The translations under genes were made by a program, and so were the position numbers. A stretch of DNA of 64,000 nt from Cristatella mucedo (taxonomy: Eukaryota; Bryozoa; Phylactolaemata; Cristatellidae): NCBI GenBank assembly GCA_009760855.2, contig WPIO01000064.1:528001-592000 (forward strand). The letters run 5' to 3'. The notes under the pieces were generated by a model. It was given only the letters and a program-made list of their open reading frames with translations. It ran no database searches and was not told where the DNA came from. Below, piece by piece: positions 22,101 through 34,100 of this stretch (the first letter of the stretch is position 1; every line of letters starts with the position of its first letter).

Positions 22101-25100
22101 TGCAATGTTACATCAGAGAAAGTAGGCAGACTTGAGTGTGGAGCTGATGTGTTCGTCTAGTGACGAGTCATGTTGGAATAGGGTACCCAGATTTCCTGCA
22201 GAAGCTACAGGAGATAAGAACTCGATGGCAGTAACCCGGGTTACCTTCTTTCCGTAAGTAGAATCGCAATGAACTATTTATTTTTCGGATAGCTGCTCTA
22301 AAAAATGTAGCGTTTCGAAGTCGGAAACGCCGTTGCCCTCATTCAGGAGCAGCACCATCAGAATCATGTCGAAGCAATCTTAAGAACTATGTGCGCAATA
22401 GCTCAATGAGAGGATGCATGCTATGGTTGGCTCTAATGACATGATAAAAGATGTTAGCAATGATGTTCTTTATAACGCAATGGAATTGGTCAAGTTCTTG
22501 GAAACATTTTCTGGGTACTTCATTGCCACCGCTGGTGTGAAAAGATTAGGCCGGAGATCCGGAATCGCGCACCAGTGCTCGCCTATGTAGTATCGCTGAT
22601 AGTGAGGATGGAGATCCTGACAATATTGGCACTCAGTTGGCGGTGGCATCCGATATGGCGCAGAAAAAATCAGAAAAAAGAGCATCGGCGCAGAAGGCTG
22701 CTCCGGGCATGCAGATACGCTCTGTGGGGCGCCTAAAGAAGGCACCAGCGGTTGTCCCAAATTAGCCATCAATCTTGAGCTATTTCTCGAACAAATAGGA
22801 TCCATTTTCGCGATCGAGTCCTGGATCTGGTCAGCCACTGCGCACTTGCACAATAAAAATTGTCGTTTTTGAGCTCGATGTCTTTCTGCTGACGAATAGA
22901 ACTCGACGAGCCCGACATTTGTAGCCTATTTGCATACAATTTGGACCAATATTCAAGTAGTTATCGCGTACATGTGCATCTGGGTTACCATGGTTACCAC
23001 CGTCGGGCTCATATGCTGGTTGAGACGATGTGTAGAGCTAGGCTTTCTTGTTTTTTAGTAACGTTTGGTTTGCCCATCTTTAGTAATTTGGCTTTTTCGT
23101 CAGTCTATTTGAGCTAGTTAGCTGCCGTCCAAGTGCAAATGGCAGCAATACATGTTTTAAGGGCGCTGAAAGAGTCTTGAGATACTGAAAGGCATTTAAG
23201 GGTCAAAGCACCGGACAGCTTCATGTCGTCTGTATACAAATGAAAGCCTGGATTGTGTTGGCGATTACATCGGTAAGAGGGAGGGTATAAATTGTGAAAA
23301 GAAGTAGACCTAAAGCAGATCCTGGGGACACACCAGACGTCGGACACTCGATGGGTGATCCCTTTCAATTGACATTTACTCTCTGAATTCTACCAATGAC
23401 ATAGGACCTAAACAATGTAAAATAGTCCCTGTGCTGCCTAGGCTTGACGACAGGCGTTTAAGAAAAATTTAGTGGTCAATAGTATTGAAAGATTTTGAGA
23501 GATCCAGCAGAATGATCAGAAAGACTTCATCTAAGTCAGCATTCCTGAGAAGATCGTTAAGTCACGTGCAACAGTGCTGACTCTTGTGGAGAGATTACTC
23601 TAAAACCTAACTGGAACATACTGCTAGGTGTTAAGTTTCAAGGTAAGAGTTTTGCTGGTCTGCCGCTGCTCGTTCTAGTGTCTTTGGTGGTAATAGCAGT
23701 TATGAGACAGCATGGAAGTTCCTGAGAATCTTCTATTCTGGTGTCAACTTCGTAAAAAGTGGCCTGAAAAAACTTTTTGAAAGGTGCTTTGGCCGAATCT
23801 GGAGCTAGGGGCAGAGTACTATACTACTTGAGCTATGCAAGGCAGCAATAAATCTTGGCATTTCAGAAGGCATGATGCAGAGTCTAGATGTGTAGTAGGT
23901 CTAGTAGGTAATAATGATAATAATTATAATAGGGCACCTGATAAAGCGCCCCAGAGAACTCAAATCTCTTTCTAGGAGGTTCACATTTGCTGCAAAGGGA
24001 AGCGCGATTGAATGGTGAGTAATATCACGCTTGATAAACAGGAATAACATGGTTGGGGGTGACATGCACAGGGTCAGCATGCAAATGTGGTTAGTGGCAG
24101 CATGCACAGTGTCAGCACGCATAAGCACATGAATGACGAATCAAAGGGACCCACTTAATGCTGTCCTAAATAGTTGTGTTTTAAAGTTCTTTTAAATGTG
24201 GTCAAGTCAGGGGATGTTCTGACGCAAGTCGGTAGTGAGTTCCAGGCTTTGGGAGCATACGAACTAAATGCACGGTCTCCAAAGGATTTGACGTTGGTAC
24301 GAGGTATTGGTAGATTGTTGGATTCCGAAAAGCAGGTGGTACGATTTTTGGCCTGGTGGGGGAGTAGATCTGAGAGATAGGCTGGAGCCAAAGAATGAAG
24401 TGACCTAAAAGTGAGCGACAAAACCTTGAAGTCGATCTGTTGCTTGACTGGTAGCCAGTGCGGTCGGTGAGAAGTGGTGTGTTGTGGCAACTGCGATGCT
24501 CACGACAGACAAGCCTAACTGCGGAGGTTTGCACCATCTGTAATCGCCTGATTGCACATGCTGGTAGACCAGCAAGCAGTGAGTTGCAGAAGTCAAGACG
24601 GGATGTCACAAATGCATGGAGCAACTTAGACGTATCCTTATCTAACCAAGCCCGAATTTTAGCAATGTTATGCAGCTGAAAGTAGGCAGACTTGACCGTG
24701 GAGCTGATGTGGTCGTCTAATGAAAGGTCACTGAAACATGGCACCTAGATTTCGAGCTGATTCAACAGGAGATATGCTGGTAGAGCCAATTTTGAGCGTC
24801 AGCCTTTCCAATTTCTGAATCACACTGGGTTTGCCCATAACTAATAAGTTTATTTTAACATCGTTAAGTTTTAGAAAATTTGCTGCCATCCATGTGTGGA
24901 TGTCATCAATACATGTAGCAAGTGAGTTGAGAGAATTTGAGGTGCTCGAAGGCTGGTAGGGATCAAAGCAAAGGTACAACTGAGTGTCATCGGCATAGAA
25001 GTGAAAGCCTAGATTGTGCCTGGCAATCGCATCAGCAAGAGGAAGAGTATAAACCGTGAAAAGGACCGGACCTAGCACGGAGCCCTGAGGTACTCCATAT

Positions 25101-28100
25101 TTCAGAGGTACCTCAGATGATCTTCGTATTGGGTCTAGAGGTCGTCTTCTTAGACTAAAAAATTAACCTTGGGATCAGGGCAGCAGGATGTGGACATTGA
25201 GGAAGAGCCGAAGACACAGGATGAAGACTCTTTGGCGGTTTTAACCTTGGGGATGGATTCGTTAATTTTATCGGTCTTCTTAACTCAAAAGCTTGACAAG
25301 TGATCAGCTAGATAATCATCCTAGGTCACTAGGTTTGGTGCAGACTTGGGTGCAGTTTAGGATTAGATTGAAGTTTGAAATAAGCATTTTGGATTGTGCA
25401 TCTGGGATTCCACGATTTCCCCGTAGAAACTATACATTCTAGGATTTGACGGATTGTTATGAACTTCAAATTTATTAATTATGTTATTATTAACCTCTTG
25501 TCTGTGTCGGCTCATTTCATTCGATGCCTTAAGTTTCTATATAAGATTCTGCTAATCACTGCCTTTGACATGTTCGACTTAACATCAGTGCAAGCCAGAA
25601 GCTGACTGCTATTAGGTTGGCAACTCTCACTCACCACAGCAAGTGCGAAGACCTGCTCATTTGCAGCAAATAGCATACATATTGGGATGTTGCTTTCTAT
25701 TGTCACGAGGTTTACACGCCCGACTTCAAGTGAACTCCATTTCTAGGTTTTTTTACAGTTTTAAGCGAAGCAATCCACAAGTTAAAGTGGCAACTGTTTC
25801 ATTTTAATTGCTGGGGTTGAAGTTTCGTGAAGCCGGTGGCTGAGCTTATGTCTCGGGCTCTGGCAGGAATTACTTTTTTATTTTATTTTAGTATGGATTG
25901 ATAGGGAGATTGGTATGGTATACTGTGTGAGATCTGATTCATAAGAATTTCTCTTGTTTGACAATTGCTTAAACTTTTGATGGTGCTTATAAATGAGGCT
26001 GTTTGGTCATCTACTGTTATTAATATTGTTATGCTTATCCACTCTTATTAATATTGCTGCAGAGTACTCCTTGATATCAGAAAGCAGTAGGTTGGACTTT
26101 CTTTTTATTTGACCGCTTGAATGCACCTTGTGTTAGCTGAGCTTTTTATAGCCAGTTTCCCGTGAGTACTGGCAGATGCCTGAATGAGAGACTTTGCTTC
26201 ACTATCCATTGTTCGACTCCACCATATTTCTTTTACCCCTCACCCCACTCGATGCTGGTGTGGCCCGTTAGCTTCATCTACCGATATTCATACTCAAAGA
26301 AGTCCAGGCTTCTCACTTGTCTGCTGTTGCCCATGTATCTGCAGCGGCACTTTAGCAGTGGCTATACGATTACTCACAAGTCAGTTTACAGTTTTCACAT
26401 GTCTTGTAGCTGCTTTCTCGTCAACTCAGCGGATCGGGTCATACGTGTTTATGAGAGCGGCGAGATTTTTGCGTGTGGGAAGAACGGCGAACCCGAACCC
26501 ATACAAAAGTTGCAGGATCTTGTAAATAAGTAAGTAACCACACCCTAAATTTTGGAGGTTTCTCTACAAAGACTAATGTTGGTTAGTCAGTTTTCAATTT
26601 GAAGACAACCTTTGTTCGTTTGACTGTCGGCAATGGATTTCTATTAGACTAGACATTTGTGAGTCAGTATGGAAGTAAAGAGGCAAGAGGTGAACCCTGA
26701 CCTTGCTCAAGCCAGTCAATTACAGCACGTGGCCACACACCAAAATGAACATGCCGCTAAGTGTAAGGGATGCTTCTGCCCAGCCACCCGATCCTTAGTA
26801 GGTGCCAGCTGTTTTGCTTACTGCTACTATGTAATAGGATGTAATGTAATGTATCTCTGCCTGTAACTCCACAAAGTCATAAAGACGATGGGGGTGTTAC
26901 GCAGGAGAGTTTTGTATAGCGAACTAACAGCCTAAGCGGCTTTCGGTACGCATTCGGTAACCAACAGACTTCGTCTCATGCAACAAAGAGAAAGTGGGAA
27001 ACAGCAGAGTCAGTAGAGCAGTTGATGTAGTGAGTAGCATAGAAGTAGCAGCTCAGGACCGCTGAAAAGGATGAGCCATAGTCGGCAGTAGGAGAGTAGT
27101 TTTCGTTGCGTAAGAATTGTGGAAGTAAGTTCGTCAATCTAGGGCTTGTAGAGAAAAAGCTTCTACTGCTAACAGCCATTAAGTATGGGAATGGAAGGGC
27201 TAATTTCGTGTCCATATAGGACCTATGGGCATGAGGACGCTAAACCTGGTGCTCTGGTCACGTGCTTCCTAAAGCTCATACAATTTGCTGTAGCAGTCCA
27301 GTCGCACAAGCCCTTGGCATGTTTAAGAGGTTTCGGTACTAAATCTTGAAAACAGCCAAGAAACATATTTAATTTCTTTTTAAATTTGGTTAAGTCAGGG
27401 GATGTCATGACAGAAGTCGGAAGGGAGTTCTGGGCTTTAGGAGCATACAAACTAAGGGCATGGTCTCCAAAGGATTTGAGGTTTGTACGAGGTATAGGTA
27501 AACAGTAAGATTCCGAAAAGTTAGTGGTACGATGCTTAGTCTGGTGGGGCAGTAGATCTGATAGGTAGGCTGGAGCCAAAGAATGAAGGGACCTTAAAGT
27601 GAACGAAAAAACCTTGAAGTCGATGTGTAACTACGACACTCGAGACAGACAAGCCTAGCTGTAGAGTTTTGCACCAGCTGTAAGCACCTGAGTGCACAGG
27701 CCGATAGCCTAGCTAACAATGAGTTTTAGAAGTCAAGACGGGATGTCACAAATGTATGGACAAATTTAGATGTGGTATTGCTGTCTAAAGAAGCCCGATT
27801 TTCAGCTATCTTGTGTAGCTGAAAGTAGGCAGACTTGACTCTGAAGCTGATGTGATCGTCAAATGAAAGGTCACTGTGGAACATGACGCCTAGATTTCGT
27901 GCAGGTTCAACAGGAGAAATGCTGGCAGAGCCGATTTTCATCATCAGCTTTTCCAATTTCTTAATTACACTTGGTTTGCTCATAACTAGTAAGTTGTTTT
28001 AATCATCATTTAATTTAAGAAAATTTGCTGTCATCCTTGTACGGATGTCATCAATACATGCAGCAAGAGAGTTGAGGGAATTCGATGTGCTGGAGGGCTG

Positions 28101-31100
28101 ATAGGGATTAAAGTAAAGGTACAACTGAGTGTCATCGGCATAGAAGTGAAAGCCTAGATTGTGCTTGGCAATCGCATCGGCAAGATGGAGAGTATAAACC
28201 GTAAAAAGAACTGGACAAAGCATGGAGCCCTGCGGTATCCCATGTTTAAGAGGTTTCTCGGATGATTTGTATCCATTCACATCAACACTTTGGAGTCTTC
28301 CGTTGAGATAGGACCTGAACCATTGCAGAGCAGTGCCAGTGATGCCCAGGCGAGATGAGAGGCGTTCAAGAAGAACTTGGTGATCGATAGTATCAAAAGC
28401 TGCCGAAAGTTCGAGCAAAACGAGCTGAGATACTCTACCTGTGTCTGAATTCCTAAGTAGATTGTTGTTAACCCGAAGCAATGCTGACTCTGTGGATAAG
28501 CTCTAAAACCGGACTGGAACTTATTAGCAAGGCTTGAAGTTTTAATATATGAGTTCAGCTCGTTTGCCACGACTAATTCCGGTGTCTTTGATCAATCCGT
28601 GTCGTGTTGGAGTCAGGTCTCGCACACGAGCTGGGTCACCTATGGAGTCCCTCAAGGATCTGTCCTCGGTCCCTTGCTGTTCTCCATTTATATTCAACTT
28701 TTGGGAAAAGTGATTAAGGTGTATGGAATAGGATATCACTTTTATGCTGACGATGTTCAGCTGTATTTGTCATTCAAACTCAGAATCTGATGCAGCAACT
28801 GATAAATTGAATCCTTATCTTGCCGACATTCGATCCTGGATGTCGAAAAACTTCTTGAAACTAATTGACGATAAAACCGAACTGCTGCTCATAGGACACC
28901 CTTAGCGTGTGGCTGGATTAAAAGGCTTTGCAATTCTGATAGGTGATGCTGCAGTGCGACCACATGCTCGAAATTTAGGTGTTTTCGACAGCTGCCTACA
29001 TTTTAAAAGCTTCATTCAGAAGACTGCTTCTACAGCTTGCCATCACGTCCGATCCCTATCTAAGATTAGGAGCTGTCTTCCACAGTGGCTTGTAAAAAAA
29101 TTAACTAGCTCCTTAGTTCTGGTTCGGCTTGATTATTGTAATTTTATTTTTGGCTGGGCTACCAAAGAATGCAACTAGGCCACTGCAGCTGGCTATGGAT
29201 ATGGCTGCAAGGCTGGTCTTCAAGTCCCAGAGGTTTGACCACGTGTCTCCTTTGCTATAAGAGCTAAATGGATGCCGGTTGAGTAACAGATACAGAGAAA
29301 ATTTCTTACGCGGGCCCGCAAGGCCCGCCACGGCTTGGCTTCTTTGTACCTAGCTGAACTGCTGCACCAGTTTCAGCCTCTTCGTGCCTTCAGGTCATAT
29401 ATGGACGATAAATTAGCTGTTCCACCCCTCCGCTTAAAGACCGTTGGTGACAGAAGCTTTAGCTCTGCAGGTCATAGACTGTGGAACTCGCTTCCACAAT
29501 TCTTACGAAACAAAAAAAAATCCTAGCTGATCAAACAGCCTCTTTTTGTATAGCGACGGAAGAGCCTTAATGGCTATCACCACTGCTTGCAGTGCAATGA
29601 AGAATCGCCTACCGCAGGAATCGAACCCACGACTTTGGGACCGAGGTCATGAAAGCAACCGCCTTACCTCCTGCTGGCGACTATGGCTCATCCTTTTCAG
29701 CAGTCCTGAGCTGGTACTTCCATGCTACTCACTACCTCAAATGCTCTCCTGACTCTGCTATGCTTCCCACTTTCTCTTTGTTGCATGAAACGAAGTCTGT
29801 TGGCTACCGACTGTGTACCGAAAGCTGCTTAGGCTGTGAATGGGCTATACAAACTCTCCTGCGTAATACCCACACATTCTTGATGGCTTTAGAGAGTTAC
29901 AGACGGAGATACATTACATTTGATAATTATGGTAGAAGGGAGGCTGGGCGGAAGTTGCTCAAGTTCTCTTAGTCTAGTGGTACTTTCTTGAGAAGTGGCC
30001 TGACTACAACTTTTTTGAAAATGCTTCGACGCGACCTGAGGCTAATGACATATTTATGTCATGGGCACCTTCGTGTCCTTGTGCGTGCTCCAGTCTTTGG
30101 GCAGATGATGGTCAAGTTCTTCATGATCTAGGCTCACTCTGTTAGTGAAAAGTTCCCAGGTACTGAATCGTCCCCGTCTGCAAGGCTTCGAAACTCATCA
30201 AAACAGAAGGGGGCTGACATCTCCTAGGTAGCATAGCCCTCACTTGTGCTGACTGCTGCCTGTTGCAGAACACAGTGGCGCAAGTGCTGCTTATCTGGGG
30301 ATGGTGACTACATAGTCGCCGGTTCTGCTCGACAGCATTCTTTGTACATATGGGACAAAGACCTTGGGAACTTGGTCAAAATCTTGCACGGCATTAAAGG
30401 AGAACTTTTACTTGACGTCGTGGTAAGCACTTGCTCCGTATTCATTGACCTGCTTGCTGTGTAGCTGCTGCTTATTTATTCCATCACCTACGTCGTGCTG
30501 TTGTGGCTGCTGCGTACAAACGATCGTCCTGATATGACGGATTGCTTTTAGTTGCTGCTCTTTCGGTAGCAGCTTTCTCTTACCATATTCAGTTGTCGCC
30601 GGCTTCGTTCGTTTTAGTGGCATCCGGTGAGGCCCATTGTGTGTTCTGTGGCTGCAGGCGTGGTGTCGGTGTGGAGTCAGAATCAAGTGGTAAGGGGTCA
30701 CTTGACCCACTTTTGCCCTGCCTCTTCGAAGGCAGCTATGAATGAGGAAGCTAATGGCTTGTAGCACATTGAAAACTATCATTTGGCTGTTGTACTGAGG
30801 ATCCATTGATACACGGTCACGAGTTTCGACAGTGTGGAGACAGCCGTGGTGGCTAGTTTCTGTTTCGTGTCCGGTGTGCTGCTAGCACGCCTGCACCGAG
30901 TAAACACAGCTTTACGACTATCTCGTGCCATGGGCATTTACTTTTATCTGAAACTTTCCGAGATAGTTACACTGTATTGATCGAGTCTGCCAATGAAAAA
31001 TCCTTTATTGCCCTCTGAGTAGTGTTGATAGCCGTTAAGGCTCTTTTGCTAGTGGTTATTGAATCAGCTAACCTTTTTTAAAAAAAAAGTCCAAAATGTC

Positions 31101-34100
31101 TGTGCACAGAAAATGAATCCACTTCCTCTGTTAGCTTGCTCGGACACATATTCAGTAGGCTAGTATGTATGTCTGTACACTTGATTAATAATGTTTACAT
31201 TCATCATCTTGTCCAGTGGGCTTTTATTATTATTATGTAATAGTTTTTAAGTTGGTGCTCTCTATGGTAATTACGGATGCAAGCTGCAAAGCACACAGCT
31301 TTGTATTTTTTTTGAGGCTCATATTTAGAGGTGAAAGCTTTTTGGCTGTGCATTGTTGCTGGGTGCAGCTGGTGCAGTTCTACTGGTGCCAAAAGAGGCA
31401 CGTGCCAAGCACAGCCGAGCCAAGCCGTCTGTGCTCGATAGGCAGCGACCGATTTCCCCTGCATTCCCGTTGCATCGCTGGGGTACTTCGATAGTTGAAC
31501 ATTTTTGCTGATTATCAATTGATTTATTAATGTCCTCACTATTTTCGGAATTAGTAGTGTTCTATATTCTGATTCCACAGCCTGCTGATATTTGCACTCG
31601 ATGAGTCTATCGTCAAAAAATTATTATTCTTATATGTCTTAGCCTTCAGCGAATCATTTGAGCTCTCTTCTTTCGGAAATGTTTATTCTAGCATCTCTTT
31701 GTGGTTGTCAGCACATTCATAGTATTCTGCTTGCAATGCTTGCTTTAGTTTCTTATAGTATAACTGTTGTGTGCACCATAGCATAGTGCCACGGTGCTAC
31801 CTGCAGTGCTCGCTTGGTGCCTGTAAGCACCTTGCTGCTAAACGATCCCAGCAGTTTGTGGATGTCATTTACTAAACTTTTAAAAATTGGTATAGGTTTT
31901 ATGGTTCACACGGCTGCTGAATGCAAAAAGCTTGTATGCTCTACACATAGCATTTATATAAGTTACTCTTTATTGTCACCAGTCAGTATTCTGATGATTT
32001 TACTTCGGTGATCATTGCCGGTTCCTCGTGCGACCTCGTGCTCTTGGAAGCATTTTTGCCATTTCGAATTCTTTAGGAAAACTGGAGTGCATTTGCCCCC
32101 GACTTCAAAGAATTGGACGAGAATGTTGAATACGAAGAGCGAGAGTCCGAGTTTGACATTGAGGATGAAGACCGAAGTGTCGATGAGAGTAAGGGGTTAG
32201 ACGAAGAAGATGTCGATGTCGATATCACCACGGTTGAGCCAATTCAGGCTTTCGTTAGCAGGTATGCATCAAGGACCTACTATTTGAAGTTAGTAAGCAT
32301 TTGTCCATCGCATTACTCTGGAGTTCAACATGATCTGCTACCCCAACTCTTAATGCTGACTGAACTTCGGGGATTTATTCATTTGGTTGATCAGTCTTAA
32401 CCTCCTCGACATGCTGGCAACATCGGCTGAGCAAACACTGAAATTCTTCTTATCTCATCTTCTTATCTCATTAGAGTTTCTGTGGGGCTCATTGGAGATG
32501 CACTTAGTTGCATGTAGCTCATTTGAGACTCCTTACGGTAAGCTTCATAGTATGGCCAGATGAATGTGCTGCAAACTCTTCTCATGTGAACTTCGGATTG
32601 TTGTGTATCAAGGCATAGTATTAGATGCAACACTAGTTGAGTCCTGCCTTTTTTCCCATTAGTATGCTGGTGTTCATGTGATGCATATCTATGTCACAGC
32701 TTTGCTTAGTTTTCTTGATGTATGAGTACTTTGCACTTGCGAAAGTCTATCACCTAGAATTCCTTACATGTGGAATTAAATGCTGGACATCACCGAGAAC
32801 CAAAGTTCTTGTAGACACCGTATGCGGTAATCGATACAGCTAAGACCTTTTTAAAGCTTATCTGTTTGTGGTTTGGCCATAGTAAAGAAGAAATTACTTG
32901 CCTATGGACGTCTAAACGCTTAAAAAAGCTTGGGGCTGGCATGGCCACGCCTGGGCAGCGTTAGATACGCTGTCGATTAGTAACCTGCTTATTAGTTATG
33001 ATCCACTGTACCTATTATCGCTTCGTTATCGTCGTTCAAATGCATTCCTAGATATTATTGCTGTTGCAAAGACCCGTGAATTATGCATTAACCCCCCCCC
33101 CCCCCCAGAGCCGACGCTTGGGCCAGGAGCTGAGAACCCGCTCGTTTGGCGGGAGCTGATTACTGAGTACTCAATTCGTATTCTAGCATTGTTTCAAACC
33201 GCTCAGCCTGCTCTCCCTCAATCGTTGCTGTGAATCTCTGTAACTTCAAGAGTTGCTGTAAATCTCTAACTTAGTGGTCAACACGTCTGCTATACCCCCA
33301 GTGACCCAACTTTACGCTTGCCTTTGGAATCCTCACTCAATTTGCAATAAACCCCCATTAATAGGCGACCTTGTTTCTGAAAAATGTCTCGACCTTCTCA
33401 CCTTAACTGCAACTTGGCTAAAATTGGTAAACTGCCCTACAATTACAGATGCTACCCCGACTGGTTTCTCATTCTTTCATACCCTAGATCGATCAAAACT
33501 GGAGGTTGCTATCATCAAGCACTCGAAATTCGACTTCAAACCATTTGCAGTACCCTTGAAGCAGTCCTTCGAATCGATTGTCTTGATTTTCACCCAACAA
33601 CAGCTACCGATGGTGGCAGTAGTCTATCGCCCACCTGGTACCAAGTCCTCCTTGATCTCAGATTTCTCTGATCTCATTTCGATTCTGTGCGCAAAACATT
33701 GATCCTTTCTCGTTTTTAGTGATTTCAACATTCACATTGGTGATAATAAAAATACACTTGATAAAGCGCCCTCGGAGAACTCAATCTCTTTCTAGGCGCT
33801 TTACATTTGCTGCAAGGGAAGCACGATCGAATGGTTAGGGGTGACATGCACAGGGTCAGCATGCAAGTATGGTTAGTGGCAGCATGCACAGGGTCAGCAT
33901 GTATAAGCGCATAAAGTACGAATCACATGAACCCACTAAATGCTGTGATAAATGTGTTTTAGTTTCTTTTAAAATGTGGTCAAGGCAGGAGATGTTGGGA
34001 TGCAAGTCAGGAGTGAGTTCCAGGCTCTGGGAGCATACAAACTAAAGGCTCGGTCTCCAAAAGATCTGAGGTTTGAACGAGGTATAGGTAAGCAGTTAGA

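Larger units (their letters stand above)
21673..25450 (-). mobile_element. LINE-C: older LINE-A relative, split by two insertions
   Basis: Decayed minus-strand ORF2 pieces lie in order at 25128-25450 (linker before RT), 23056-23905 (RT, with a FHLYTDD catalytic block near 23225) and 21673-22275 (C-terminal region). All are recognisably like LINE-A but far more diverged. A LINE-A copy (23910-25127) and an unclassified segment (22276-23055) interrupt it. Confidence 0.65.
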
